A stretch of 64,000 bases of DNA from Patiriisocius sp047730165 (GCF_047730165.1 NZ_CP159834.1:2859958-2923957); one strand, 5' to 3'; counted from the stretch's first letter, positions 36,016-45,582 are shown. Notes: a model not told the origin generated them from the letters alone. Translations and numbers: made by a program.

Positions 36016-36990
36016 ATGTTAAAAGCAGGAGTACTCGGTGCAGGTCACTTAGGGAAGATACATTTAAAGTTACTCAACCAGTCTACTAAATATGATCTTG
36101 TAGGGTTTTACGATGTAAACCCCGAAGCGGCTGCGGCGATTGAAGCAGAATTTGGCTACAAGCGTTTTGACACTATGGAAGCACTAATAGCTGCCTGTGA
36201 TATGGTGGATGTAGTCACCCCTACTATTTATCATTTTGAGTGTGCAGAGAAAGTAGTGAAAGCGGGAAAACATCTTTTCATAGAAAAACCAATTACCCAC
36301 ACGGTGGAAGAAGCAGAAAAACTGCGTGACCTTGCAAAAGAATACGGCGTAAGAGGACAAGTAGGACAAGTAGAACGGTTTAACCCAGCTTTTATGGCAG
36401 TGAGCCATATGATAGACAAGCCTATGTTTATTGAAGCTCACCGTCTCGCAGAATTTAATCCTCGTGGGACTGATGTCTCTGTGGTGTTAGATTTAATGAT
36501 TCATGATCTTGATGCAATATTAAGTGTAGTTAAAAGTGAGGTAAAGCATGTACACGCAAGTGGCGTTTCTGTCATTAGTGAAACTCCAGATATTGCAAAT
36601 GCACGCATCGAATTTGAAAATGGTTGTGTTGCAAATCTTACCGCGAGCAGGATCTCTATGAAAAAAATGAGAAAGGCACGTTTTTTCCAAAAGGATGCCT
36701 ACATCTCTGTAGATTTTCTTGATAAAAAATGTGAGGTCGTAAAAATGAAGGACGCTCCACAAACGCCAGACGATTTTGCAATGATTTTAACCAATGCAGA
36801 AGGCGTGAAAAAACAAATTTATTTTGACAATCCAAACGTGGATGCAAACAATGCCATTCTTGACGAACTTGAGAGTTTTGCAGATGCAATTGCAAATGAT
36901 CGTACACCAGTAGTTTCTTTAGCGCAAGGCACAAAAGCACTGACGGTAGCGATGCAGATTATTGAGAATTTTAATACGATTAAGATGTAA
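36016..36990 (+). CDS. Gfo/Idh/MocA-family oxidoreductase
   Basis: A 324-residue NAD(P)-dependent sugar- or metabolite-type dehydrogenase. The Rossmann motif is GVLGAGHLGKIHLKLL, the catalytic EKP motif is FIEKPITHTVEEAEKL, and DVVLDLMIHDLDAILS carries the substrate-site HD pair. Residues 125-300 form the C-terminal alpha/beta domain. Substrate cannot be assigned. It starts a plus-strand series with the acyl-CoA dehydrogenase 97 bases downstream. Confidence 0.93.
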   Translation: MLKAGVLGAGHLGKIHLKLLNQSTKYDLVGFYDVNPEAAAAIEAEFGYKRFDTMEALIAACDMVDVVTPTIYHFECAEKVVKAGKHLFIEKPITHTVEEAEKLRDLAKEYGVRGQVGQVERFNPAFMAVSHMIDKPMFIEAHRLAEFNPRGTDVSVVLDLMIHDLDAILSVVKSEVKHVHASGVSVISETPDIANARIEFENGCVANLTASRISMKKMRKARFFQKDAYISVDFLDKKCEVVKMKDAPQTPDDFAMILTNAEGVKKQIYFDNPNVDANNAILDELESFADAIANDRTPVVSLAQGTKALTVAMQIIENFNTIKM

Positions 36991-37028
36991 GAGTTTTCTA
37001 CATTGAAATACAACATACGCTCTATAAA

Positions 37029-37042
37029 ATTTCCGAAGTAAA
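37029..37042. repeat. Copy of recurring intergenic motif ATTTCCGAAGT
   Basis: ATTTCCGAAGTAAA, identical in 14 bases to the copy at 4894-4907. Lies between the Gfo/Idh and hydroxyacyl-CoA dehydrogenase genes, followed by a small GCTG/CAGC hairpin at about 37059-37070. Confidence 0.35.
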
Positions 37043-37087
37043 CACTGAAAATAAAAATGCTGCGACAGCAGCCCAATAATAATAAAA

Positions 37088-37975
37088 ATGAAAAACGTAG
37101 CAATTATAGGAGCAGGAACAATGGGTAATGGTATTGCGCATACGTTTGCTCAAAAAGATTTTAAAGTACAATTAATAGACATTTCTCAAGATTCATTAGA
37201 TCGTGGGATGGCTACTATCGCTAAGAATCTTGACAGAATGGTCGCAAAAGAACGCATCTCTGAAGCAGATAAAACGAGCACCTTAGCAAACATAAGCACC
37301 TTCACGACTATTACTGAAGGAGTGGCTAATGCTAGTCTTGTTATTGAAGCTGCGACGGAAAATCTTGATTTAAAACTGAAGATTTTTAAAGAACTTGATG
37401 CTGTATGTTCAGCTAATACGATTTTAGCAACAAACACTTCTTCTATTTCGATTACTGAGATTGCTGCTGCTACTTCAAGACCAGAAATGGTAATAGGAAT
37501 GCACTTTATGAATCCAGTGCCAATTATGAAATTGGTCGAAATCATTAAAGGATATAGCACAAGTGACGCTACCTACAAAACGGTAGCAGAACTTTCTACA
37601 GCACTAGGCAAAGTACCTGTAGAAGTAAATGATTACCCAGGTTTTGTAGCAAACAGAATCTTAATGCCTATGATTAATGAAGCTGTTGAAACCCTTTACA
37701 ATGGCGTAGCTGGCGTGAAAGAAATAGACACCGTAATGATGCTCGGTATGGCACACCCTATGGGTCCATTAGCTTTGGCAGATTTTATTGGTCTTGATGT
37801 TTGTTTGTCTATCCTGCACGTAATGTATGACGGGTTTAAAAACCCTAAATACGCACCTTGTCCCTTATTAGTAAATATGGTGATGGCTGGAAAACTAGGG
37901 TCAAAAAGTGGCGAAGGTTTTTATGACTATTCTCAGAACAGAAAAGCAGAAGTTGTTTCTGGACAGTTTCTATAA
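37088..37975 (+). CDS. 3-hydroxyacyl-CoA (3-hydroxybutyryl-CoA) dehydrogenase
   Basis: A 295-residue NAD-dependent enzyme of beta-oxidation or butanoate metabolism. The Rossmann motif is VAIIGAGTMGNGIAHTFAQ, the conserved catalytic block is MVIGMHFMNPVPIMKLVEI with the active histidine, and VNDYPGFVANRILMPMINEA starts the dimerisation domain. Single-domain length (about 280-300) is that of Hbd/PaaH rather than the large multifunctional FadB. DUF1015 follows after 10 bases and is probably co-transcribed. Confidence 0.95.
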   Translation: MKNVAIIGAGTMGNGIAHTFAQKDFKVQLIDISQDSLDRGMATIAKNLDRMVAKERISEADKTSTLANISTFTTITEGVANASLVIEAATENLDLKLKIFKELDAVCSANTILATNTSSISITEIAAATSRPEMVIGMHFMNPVPIMKLVEIIKGYSTSDATYKTVAELSTALGKVPVEVNDYPGFVANRILMPMINEAVETLYNGVAGVKEIDTVMMLGMAHPMGPLALADFIGLDVCLSILHVMYDGFKNPKYAPCPLLVNMVMAGKLGSKSGEGFYDYSQNRKAEVVSGQFL

Positions 37976-37985
37976 TACACATTAA

Positions 37986-39224
37986 ATGGCAATAGTTCTT
38001 CCTTTTAAAGCGGTACGTCCTACTCGAGATAAGGTGAGTCTCATCGCATCACGCTCCTATGATAGTTATAGCAAGGAACAACTGGAAGCACGCTTGCGTG
38101 ACAATCCTTTTTCATTTTTACACATTGTGAATCCAGGTTATAAGTACGATAAAGTAATCAGCGGAAAAGAACGGTACACCTTGGTGCGTAACAGATATCA
38201 AGAGTTTAAAGAAGATCAATATTTTATAAAAGACGAACAACCTAGTTATTACGTATACCGCATTGTAAATCGAGATGGTAGTATTTTTAATGGCATCGTA
38301 GCCGCTGCAAGTACAGATGACTATGAAGATAATGTGATTAAAAAACACGAAGAGACACTGCAATACAAAGAGGCGATTTTTGTAGAATACTTAAAAACCG
38401 TAGGCTTTAACGCAGAACCCGTGCTCCTAACCTATCCCGATAATGACGGGCTCGCGGCTATTATTAAGAAGGTAATGAGTGACCGTCCAGAATATGAATT
38501 TACTACCACCTATCGCGACACACACTATGTTTGGCCTGTTTCGTCTATTGAAATTTTAACAAAAATACAAGACACTTTTACATCCATGGACGCACTGTAC
38601 ATTGCAGATGGCCACCATAGATGCTCTTCTTCTCATTTATTAGCCAAAAAATCTAAAGAAGAAAATACAGCACATACTGGACAAGAGAACTACAACTACT
38701 TTATGAGTTTTCTTATTCCAGAAAGTGATTTGAAAATTTTTGAATTTAACCGTCTCGTTAAAGATCTTAATGGATGGGGTAAAGAAGAATTTTTAATCCA
38801 ACTTGACTCTATGTATCGCATTGAAAACCGTGGATTAGAATATTACAAGCCTTCAAAAAAACATCATTTTAGCATGTATCTTGATGGTAGTTTTTACAGT
38901 CTTTATTTACGTAAGGGCACCTATGAGATTAACAATGCACTAGATAATCTAGATACACAAATTCTTTTTAAAACCATCTTAGAACCTATTTTAGGCATTC
39001 AAGATTTACGTAATGATAAACGAATAGAGTATGCAGATGGGAAAAATGATCTCGCTTTTATTAAGACCGTAGTAGACAGGGGAGATTTTGCCATTGGCTT
39101 TGGGTTACTTCCTGTAAATATAGATGAGATGAAAAAGATTGCAGACGAAAATCTTAAGATGCCACCTAAGAGCACCTACATAGAACCTAAGTTAAGAAGT
39201 GGCGTCACTATTTATGAGTTTTAA
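37986..39224 (+). CDS. DUF1015 family protein
   Basis: A 412-residue cytosolic protein of the DUF1015 family. The start (IVLPFKAVRPTRDKV), NPFSFLHIVNPG, YVYRIVNRDG, HEETLQYKEA and ALYIADGHHRCSSSHLLA are family hallmarks. In many bacteria this gene neighbours serine biosynthesis genes; here it follows a hydroxyacyl-CoA dehydrogenase and precedes yggS. The HH pair in DGHHR suggests a catalytic or metal site; no activity is established for the family. Confidence 0.92.
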   Translation: MAIVLPFKAVRPTRDKVSLIASRSYDSYSKEQLEARLRDNPFSFLHIVNPGYKYDKVISGKERYTLVRNRYQEFKEDQYFIKDEQPSYYVYRIVNRDGSIFNGIVAAASTDDYEDNVIKKHEETLQYKEAIFVEYLKTVGFNAEPVLLTYPDNDGLAAIIKKVMSDRPEYEFTTTYRDTHYVWPVSSIEILTKIQDTFTSMDALYIADGHHRCSSSHLLAKKSKEENTAHTGQENYNYFMSFLIPESDLKIFEFNRLVKDLNGWGKEEFLIQLDSMYRIENRGLEYYKPSKKHHFSMYLDGSFYSLYLRKGTYEINNALDNLDTQILFKTILEPILGIQDLRNDKRIEYADGKNDLAFIKTVVDRGDFAIGFGLLPVNIDEMKKIADENLKMPPKSTYIEPKLRSGVTIYEF

Positions 39225-39318
39225 TGTTTTGATATGATTTTCATATTTCTTTGTGAAAATTAAAAATCACCTAGCAACCTCAACTAAGTATGCAGCAAAT
39301 AAATTGATTAGAATATAT

Positions 39319-39978
39319 ATGTCCATAGTAGAAAATATTAAAAAGTATCGTGAATTATTACCACAAGGATTGACCCTTGTGGCGGTGTCAAAAACCAAAC
39401 CCGTGAGCGACTTGATGGAAGCCTATGAAGCGGGGCAACGTATTTTTGGAGAAAACAAAATACAAGAAATGACCGCAAAATGGGAAGAAATGCCCAAGGA
39501 TATCGAGTGGCATATGATAGGTCACATACAAAGAAACAAGGTAAAATACATGGCACCTTTTGTAAGTCTTATTCACACCGTGGACAGCCTTAAACTGCTG
39601 AAAGAAATAAATAAAGAAGCTGCAAAAAACGACCGTACCATTAACTGCTTATTGCAGGTTAAGATTGCTAAGGAAGAAAGCAAGTTTGGTTTATCACTAG
39701 AAGATGTAACCGCGTTTTTTACTCCGGAAACTCTAAAGTCATTTGACCATGTCAAGATTATTGGCCTGATGGGAATGGCCACTTTCACAGATGATGAAGC
39801 CCAGATTATTTCAGAATTTAAAACATTAAAAAATAGTTTTGATGCCTTACAGAAAAACCATCCGTATCTTACTCAACTTTCTATAGGAATGAGTGGCGAT
39901 TATCAACTTGCCATTGATCAAGGCAGCACCATGGTGCGCATAGGGAGCTCTATTTTTGGAGCCCGAAATTATAATTAA
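39319..39978 (+). CDS. yggS: YggS-type pyridoxal phosphate homeostasis protein
   Basis: A 219-residue alpha/beta-barrel PLP-binding protein. ATG 39319 gives MSIVENIKKYRELLPQGLTL, the family start; the GTG at 39253 would add 22 residues and is less likely. The PLP lysine is in LVAVSKTKP; FGENKIQEMTAKWEEMP, WHMIGHIQRNKVKYM, LMGMATFTDD and SIGMSGDYQLAIDQGSTMVR are conserved. It balances the PLP pool and has no known catalytic activity. The downstream exonuclease gene starts 10 bases after its stop. Confidence 0.95.
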   Translation: MSIVENIKKYRELLPQGLTLVAVSKTKPVSDLMEAYEAGQRIFGENKIQEMTAKWEEMPKDIEWHMIGHIQRNKVKYMAPFVSLIHTVDSLKLLKEINKEAAKNDRTINCLLQVKIAKEESKFGLSLEDVTAFFTPETLKSFDHVKIIGLMGMATFTDDEAQIISEFKTLKNSFDALQKNHPYLTQLSIGMSGDYQLAIDQGSTMVRIGSSIFGARNYN

Positions 39979-39988
39979 GCAGATACTA

Positions 39989-41371
39989 TTGAACTACGCA
40001 ATTTTAGACATCGAGACTACCGGAGGGAAGTATAATGAAGAAGGGATTACAGAGATTGCTATCTACCGCTTTGACGGCGATGAAATAGTAGATCAGTTTT
40101 GTAGCCTTGTAAATCCAGAACGTCCCATACAGCCATTTGTGGTGAACCTCACAGGGATCAACAATGAGATGCTGCGCAACGCCCCTAAGTTTTACGAAGT
40201 AGCAAAACGTATTGTTGAGATTACTACTGATTGTATTTTAGTCGCACATAATGCCCAGTTTGATAATAGAATATTAACGACAGAATTTGACCGTCTAGGT
40301 TTTGACTTTAACTTAGAAACGCTTTGTACTGTTGAGCTTGCTAAAAGTTTGATTCCAGATATGCCTTCTTATAGTTTAGGTAAGCTGGTGAAGTCTTTGG
40401 GAATCCCTATCACAGATAGGCACAGAGCTCAAGGAGATGCAAAGGCAACGGTAGCGCTTTTTAAAATGTTGCTCTTAAGAGATTCTGAAAAAGAAATAGT
40501 CAAAGCTTCTATAAAGAAAGAACCAAAGAGGCAATTAGATACAAAACTGCTGGACCTTATTAAAGATGCTCCATCAGAAACGGGTGTGTATTATATGTAC
40601 AATGCGAATGGCTCGATCATATACATTGGCAAAAGCAAGAACATTAAAAAAAGGCTCACGCAACATTTTACAAACGATAATAGAAAGTCGAGAGAGATTC
40701 AATTGCTAGTAGCATCTGTGTCTATCGAAAAAACGGGGAGTGAATTGCTAGCCTTATTGGAAGAGAACGATCAAATTAAGAAACACAAACCAAAATTTAA
40801 TCGCGCCTTGCGTACTGCGATTTTCAATTATCAATTAGAAAGTTTTATTGACGAAGACGGTTATATCAATCTAAAAATAGAAAAGGCAGATTCCCGAAAA
40901 AAAGCGGTCACCACCTTCTCTAATTATCAATCTGCAAAAAGCAATCTGGCTAGATATATAGAAACGTATAATCTGTGCCAGCAATTATCAGGTTTTGACA
41001 AAGGTACCAGCCCTTGTTTTAATTATGGTATTAAGGAGTGCAAAGGTGCTTGTATACAAGAAGAAGCGCAAGAAGAATACAACGCAAGAGTCCAGCAATT
41101 TTTAGACAAGTACAGTTATAGCAATCAAGATATGCTCATTATTGATCGAGGTCGATCCATAGAAGAACGGTCTGTGATATCTATTGAAAACGGTGTTTTT
41201 AAAGGCTATGGGTATTATAACCTAAACAATCAAATTAATAATCCCGAAATACTCAAGTCTATTATCAAACCGATGAAAAACAATAGGGACTCACAGCACA
41301 TTATCCAATCGTATTTAAGAAAGAATAAAGTACACAAGATTGTAAAGTTAGATGGCAGTTCTACTAATTAA
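39989..41371 (+). CDS. DEDDh exonuclease fused to GIY-YIG nuclease domain
   Basis: A 461-residue two-nuclease protein. Residues 1-170 are a DnaQ-like 3'-5' exonuclease with all DEDDh motifs: YAILDIETTGG, VAHNAQFDNRIL and HRAQGDAKAT. Residues about 195-285 are a GIY-YIG domain as in UvrC (TGVYYMYNANGSIIYIGKSK, KKRL, ALLEENDQIKKHKPKFN); the rest resembles the UvrC/Cho-type C-terminal part with C-x-x-x-C pairs (FNYGIKECKGAC). No ATG fits; TTG at 39989 places the exonuclease motif directly at the N terminus, while TTG 39956 would overlap yggS. Fusions of this kind are known in Bacteroidetes and Actinobacteria and are thought to act in DNA repair. Confidence 0.9.
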   Translation: MNYAILDIETTGGKYNEEGITEIAIYRFDGDEIVDQFCSLVNPERPIQPFVVNLTGINNEMLRNAPKFYEVAKRIVEITTDCILVAHNAQFDNRILTTEFDRLGFDFNLETLCTVELAKSLIPDMPSYSLGKLVKSLGIPITDRHRAQGDAKATVALFKMLLLRDSEKEIVKASIKKEPKRQLDTKLLDLIKDAPSETGVYYMYNANGSIIYIGKSKNIKKRLTQHFTNDNRKSREIQLLVASVSIEKTGSELLALLEENDQIKKHKPKFNRALRTAIFNYQLESFIDEDGYINLKIEKADSRKKAVTTFSNYQSAKSNLARYIETYNLCQQLSGFDKGTSPCFNYGIKECKGACIQEEAQEEYNARVQQFLDKYSYSNQDMLIIDRGRSIEERSVISIENGVFKGYGYYNLNNQINNPEILKSIIKPMKNNRDSQHIIQSYLRKNKVHKIVKLDGSSTN

Positions 41372-41411
41372 ATAATCTTTATTACATTTACTTTTATAAA
41401 ATCCTTTTTGA

Positions 41412-42284
41412 TTGAAATTCACAATAGACAATAGCTGGAAAAGCAAACTTCACACCATCATATATGAAGCAGATTCCCCCATGGGAAAGATTTTTGATGT
41501 CGTTCTTTTGATTTTGATTCTAGTCAGTGTTGTTTTTGTGATGCTGGAGAGTGTGAAAGGTTTTCCAGAAGAAGTATATGACATCCTGTATTATGGGGAG
41601 TGGGTAATTACGATCTTTTTTACATTTGAGTATATCGCGAGAGTAATCACCATTAAAAAACCATCGAGCTATATTTTTAGTTTTTATGGAATTATTGATT
41701 TTCTATCCACCGTCCCATTGTACCTATCTTTTATTTTAGTAGGAAGTAATGTACTCCTTACGGTACGAGCACTAAGACTCTTGAGAGTATTCAGGATCTT
41801 AAAAATAACACGGTATGTAGGTGAATCAAATAAACTTATTTCGGCACTTAAGGAGAGTAGACCAAAAATTTTAGTCTTCTTATTTTTCGTAATTATCATC
41901 TCTATTATTGCAGGTACGGTAATGTATCTGGTTGAGGGAGAAGAGAGCGGCTTTGTAAGCATCCCTGTGAGCGTTTATTGGTGTATCGTAACATTGACTA
42001 CGGTAGGCTTTGGAGACATCGCACCAGTAACTCCTCTAGGACAATTAATCGCAGCATTTATTATGATTATGGGGTACGGCATCATTGCAGTACCTACAGG
42101 TATTGTGAGTGCAGAATATGCAAAAAGCACCAGCAAAGCAAAACCGGATGATGACCATTATGTACATGTAAACTCACAAGCCTGTCGCAACTGTGGGGCC
42201 AGTAAACATCGTGACGACGCAGATTTCTGTCATCACTGCGGAGATCAGCTACATCCCGAAGATATTCTAGAAAAAGATGCTTAA
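41412..42284 (+). CDS. Voltage-gated potassium channel-like protein with C-terminal zinc ribbon
   Basis: A 290-residue inner-membrane protein starting at TTG 41412. Six spans are visible: S1 about 26-46, S2 about 58-80, S3 about 90-112, S4 with positive charges every third residue (VRALRLLRVFRILKITRYV), S5 about 150-172, and S6 about 205-230; the selectivity filter is TLTTVGFGD. After S6 a short cytosolic tail ends in two C-x-x-C pairs (CRNCG and CHHCG, about 253-276), a zinc-ribbon-like module. Potassium selectivity is predicted from the filter. The stop overlaps the miaA start by 8 bases, so the two are translationally coupled. Confidence 0.92.
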   Translation: MKFTIDNSWKSKLHTIIYEADSPMGKIFDVVLLILILVSVVFVMLESVKGFPEEVYDILYYGEWVITIFFTFEYIARVITIKKPSSYIFSFYGIIDFLSTVPLYLSFILVGSNVLLTVRALRLLRVFRILKITRYVGESNKLISALKESRPKILVFLFFVIIISIIAGTVMYLVEGEESGFVSIPVSVYWCIVTLTTVGFGDIAPVTPLGQLIAAFIMIMGYGIIAVPTGIVSAEYAKSTSKAKPDDDHYVHVNSQACRNCGASKHRDDADFCHHCGDQLHPEDILEKDA

Positions 42285-43188
42285 GAAGCCCACTTTAATC
42301 TGTGTAGTTGGACCTACGGCTATTGGCAAAACAGCCCTTTCTATTAAACTAGCGCAGCATTTTTCTTCGGAAATTTTATCTGCCGATTCCCGTCAGTTTT
42401 ATAGAGAAATGTCTATCGGAACCGCTGCACCTTCTGCAGCTGAATTATCCCAAGCACCACATCATTTCATTCATAATAAAAGTATTCACGATTCCTACTC
42501 TGTGGGTGATTTTGAAAAAGATGCTATAGGTTTTTTGTCAGACTATTTCCAAAGTAATAAATATGCCATTCTCGTAGGTGGCTCCGGACTTTATATAGAT
42601 GCCGTAGTTTATGGTCTCAATACATTTCCTGAAATTGCAGAGGGTACCCGAGAGCGGCTAGAAGAAAGGTTAGCTATAGCGGGAATAACTTCTTTACAAC
42701 AAGAATTAAAAGAAAAAGATTCTGTTTATTATGCGGCTGCAGACATTCAAAACCCACGACGACTCATTAGAGCATTAGAAGTGATTGAAACTTCTGGAAA
42801 GCCTTTTTCATCCTTTAGAAAGGGATTGAATACACTGCGTGATTTTGACACCATTTTTATTGGTCTCGATGCAGACAGAGCGATTATCTATGATCGTATC
42901 AATCGCCGTGTAGACCAGATGATTGAGCAGGGATTGGTTTCTGAAGCTCAGGGTTTGTATAAGTTTAAAGAATTAAATGCTTTAAAGACCGTGGGATACA
43001 GAGAGCTTTTTGAGTTTTTTGATGGCACGATTAGTCAAGAATTTGCTGTTTCAGAAATAAAGAAAAACTCCCGCCGTTTTTCCAAAAGACAAGGCACTTG
43101 GTTTAGAAAGAACGAGGAAACCTGTTGGTTTGATTACGGTGATCCAGTTGAAGAGATCATAGAACACATCATAAAAAAAGCGCCCTAA
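42277..43188 (+). CDS. miaA: tRNA dimethylallyltransferase
   Basis: A 303-residue enzyme that adds the isopentenyl group to A37 of tRNAs reading UNN codons. The P-loop is CVVGPTAIGKTALS, the substrate motif SADSRQFYREMSIGTAAPS follows, and AILVGGSGLYIDAVVYGL and KTVGYRELFEFF are conserved; the C-terminal end FSKRQGTWFRKNEETCWFD is typical. It is the last gene of the plus-strand run; its stop codon lies in the loop of the terminator hairpin. Confidence 0.97.
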   Translation: MLKKPTLICVVGPTAIGKTALSIKLAQHFSSEILSADSRQFYREMSIGTAAPSAAELSQAPHHFIHNKSIHDSYSVGDFEKDAIGFLSDYFQSNKYAILVGGSGLYIDAVVYGLNTFPEIAEGTRERLEERLAIAGITSLQQELKEKDSVYYAAADIQNPRRLIRALEVIETSGKPFSSFRKGLNTLRDFDTIFIGLDADRAIIYDRINRRVDQMIEQGLVSEAQGLYKFKELNALKTVGYRELFEFFDGTISQEFAVSEIKKNSRRFSKRQGTWFRKNEETCWFDYGDPVEEIIEHIIKKAP

Positions 43189-43200
43189 ACAGGCGCTTTT
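43176..43200 (+). terminator. Terminator overlapping the miaA stop codon
   Basis: AAAAGCGCC (43176-43184) and GGCGCTTTT (43192-43200) form a perfect 9-bp stem; the miaA TAA at 43186-43188 is in the loop. Confidence 0.85.
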
Positions 43201-43313
43201 CTACTTATATCCTAATAATATATCATACGCATCAATTTTACAAAAGCGCTATAAATTTTTAACAAAAAAAATATATTGCTCCGCTCTAAGTTAACGTCAA
43301 TATCTGCCCTATT

Positions 43314-44030
43314 TTAATTGTCCACTTCGCTTTTAACAACAAGTCTAAAACCTTCTCCGTGGATGTTAATAATCTCCACATCGTCTTCCTTGCTCAGATA
43401 CTTACGCAGTTTTGCGATATATACATCCATACTTCTAGATGTGAAATAGTTGTCGTCACGCCAGATTTTTGTCAATGCTAATTCTCGAGGCATTAGATCA
43501 TTTTTGTGCAAGGCCAATAAACGCAATAATTCATTCTCTTTAGGAGATAACTTTATTGGATTTTCTTTCTTGTAAGTTAAAAAACGAAGTTTTGAATTTA
43601 GGAAAAAATGACCCACTTCAAACTCAAACTGTTTGCTATCTGCAACACTATCTGTAGCTTTACGCTGGATAATTGCTTTGATTTTCATTAATAGCACTTC
43701 ACTATCAAAAGGCTTATTTAAATAATCATCCGCCCCTACCTTGTAACCTTTAAGTACATCTTCTTTCATAGCCTTTGCCGTCAAGAAAATAATAGGTACT
43801 TCTTCATTCTTCTCACGTATTTCTTTTGCCAATGTAAAGCCATCTTTATAAGGCATCATTACATCTAGTATACATAGATCATAATCGTCCTTTTTAAATT
43901 TTTCAAAACCCTCCATTCCATTTTTAGCATGAGTGACATTGTAATCGTTCATTGCTAAATAATCTTTAAGCACCGTTCCAAAGTTTGGATCGTCTTCTAC
44001 GAGTAAAATTTTTTTGTTCTCAGTTTCCAT
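43314..44030 (-). CDS. OmpR-family response regulator (RprY-like)
   Basis: A 238-residue regulator. The receiver domain (1-120) has the acidic pair in LLVEDDPNFG, phospho-aspartate in CILDVMMPYKDGF (about D54) and the lysine in LNKPFDSE. The winged-helix DNA-binding domain (about 140-235) has SPKENELLRLLALHKNDLMP and RSMDVYIAKLRKYL. The kinase gene is 22 bases upstream in the same operon. Closest known type is the RprXY system of Bacteroides; target genes are unknown. Confidence 0.95.
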   Translation of the reverse strand: METENKKILLVEDDPNFGTVLKDYLAMNDYNVTHAKNGMEGFEKFKKDDYDLCILDVMMPYKDGFTLAKEIREKNEEVPIIFLTAKAMKEDVLKGYKVGADDYLNKPFDSEVLLMKIKAIIQRKATDSVADSKQFEFEVGHFFLNSKLRFLTYKKENPIKLSPKENELLRLLALHKNDLMPRELALTKIWRDDNYFTSRSMDVYIAKLRKYLSKEDDVEIINIHGEGFRLVVKSEVDN

Positions 44031-44052
44031 AGATTAAATTATTAGGTTTAGA

Positions 44053-45582
44053 TTAAGTTATTAGGTGTAGTTTAATTATAAATGTAGTTCCTTTATTTAG
44101 TTCAGATTCTACCAAGATTTCTGCATCGTGGTCATCTAATATTTGTTTTACGTATGAAAGACCCAACCCATGACCTTTTACATTGTGGACATCTCCTGTA
44201 GCTTCCCGATAAAACTTTTCAAAAATCTTTTTAGACACTGATTTTGTCATCCCTGAGCCTTGATCTCTTATTTTAAGAACAACAAAGTCTTTTACATTCT
44301 CAGTATAAACATCAATTTTAGGGGAATTTTCGCTATATTTAATAGCATTGTCTAAAATATTTACAACTACATTAGTTAAATGTGAGTTATTTGCTAGTAC
44401 AGAACTTTTAAAAGCTCCCAAATGTGTATTTATATACCCTTCTCTATCCTCAACAATAAGCTGAACGTGTGATATAGCATCTACAATGACGTCGTGTAAT
44501 TTTACGCGTTCCTTTGCTAAGTCCAATTCATTCTTATCCAGCTTAGAGATTCGTAATACATTTTCTACTTGAGCGTGCATTCTTTTATTTTCTTCCCGAA
44601 TCATCCCCAAGTAGCGATCTAAGAACTCTTTATTATCTTTCACCTTAGGATTTTTAAGCGCGTCTAGTGCAAGGTTTATGGTCGCAATAGGTGTCTTAAA
44701 CTCGTGGGTCATATTATTTATAAAATCAGTCTTTATACGGGATATCTGCCTTTGTTGAAAGATTTGCTTTACAGCACTATAAAAAGCCCAAATTATTACT
44801 CCGGTAAACATGAGTGACAAAATAGCCATCCCCAAAATACTATTTAAGACAACGCTTTCTTGATTTATTAAGTTAACAAAGAGTTGATACTTAGTTTGCA
44901 ATTTATCATCAACAAAAAGGGAAACGCTATATGTGGTTTCTGGTTTTAGAATAAAATCTTCTGTCCCTACCTTTGTTGCAAGATCATTATTGAATACCGA
45001 AAAATCATAAACGGGCTGAACGCCTCGTTTATTTAACTCGTGATCAAGTATGGTTTGTATCTCATGTACTGATACTCTTCTATGCAGTGGAGTTTCGGTA
45101 GCGATTAATTTAAATACTTTTTCAAATTGTATTCTTTCATAGCCTTTTAATCTTCTAAAGGTATCTTCACCTTGTGCAACGTCTTCTTCTTTATTTTTAG
45201 ATAATGAATTAAACCTGAAAGAATCCCTGTCTATAGACATCAAATCTGCAGATAATTTGAAATCTTCTTCAATCACGGCATTTGAAAAAATTAATTCCTC
45301 TGTTCCGTTGTCCTTTTTAATCGCATACATCAATTCACTCATCGGAATACTTCCTCCAGTTTCCGAGTCGTTTATAATGGAGTTATATGCAGTATAGTAT
45401 TTCTCTAATTCTTTTAATTGAATTTTTTTAGCGGTGTCAATTAACGAATTTCTAATATTGGTGATATACTGCTCTTCTGTAGTATAATAGGCATTTTTAA
45501 TCCAATATCCTTGAACAAAAGTGATCCCTATTAAGGATAAGCTCATAAAAATAAGAAGTATTATAAACAGCTTTTTGTTCAT
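44053..45582 (-). CDS. Sensor histidine kinase (RprX-like)
   Basis: A 509-residue inner-membrane kinase. ATG 45582 gives MNKKLFIILLIFMSLSLIG (first span, 5-27); eight residues upstream are not needed. A periplasmic domain of about 210 residues is followed by a second span (about 240-262, GMAILSLMFTGVIIWAFY). There is no HAMP domain. The H-box is NNMTHEFKTPIATI, the N-box VVNILDNAIKYS, the G-boxes IRDQGSGM and GHGLGLSYVKQI. It precedes the response regulator. A -7 box TATTTTTG lies directly in front of the start (45587-45594), so the pair may also have its own promoter inside the larger operon. Confidence 0.93.
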   Translation of the reverse strand: MNKKLFIILLIFMSLSLIGITFVQGYWIKNAYYTTEEQYITNIRNSLIDTAKKIQLKELEKYYTAYNSIINDSETGGSIPMSELMYAIKKDNGTEELIFSNAVIEEDFKLSADLMSIDRDSFRFNSLSKNKEEDVAQGEDTFRRLKGYERIQFEKVFKLIATETPLHRRVSVHEIQTILDHELNKRGVQPVYDFSVFNNDLATKVGTEDFILKPETTYSVSLFVDDKLQTKYQLFVNLINQESVVLNSILGMAILSLMFTGVIIWAFYSAVKQIFQQRQISRIKTDFINNMTHEFKTPIATINLALDALKNPKVKDNKEFLDRYLGMIREENKRMHAQVENVLRISKLDKNELDLAKERVKLHDVIVDAISHVQLIVEDREGYINTHLGAFKSSVLANNSHLTNVVVNILDNAIKYSENSPKIDVYTENVKDFVVLKIRDQGSGMTKSVSKKIFEKFYREATGDVHNVKGHGLGLSYVKQILDDHDAEILVESELNKGTTFIIKLHLIT

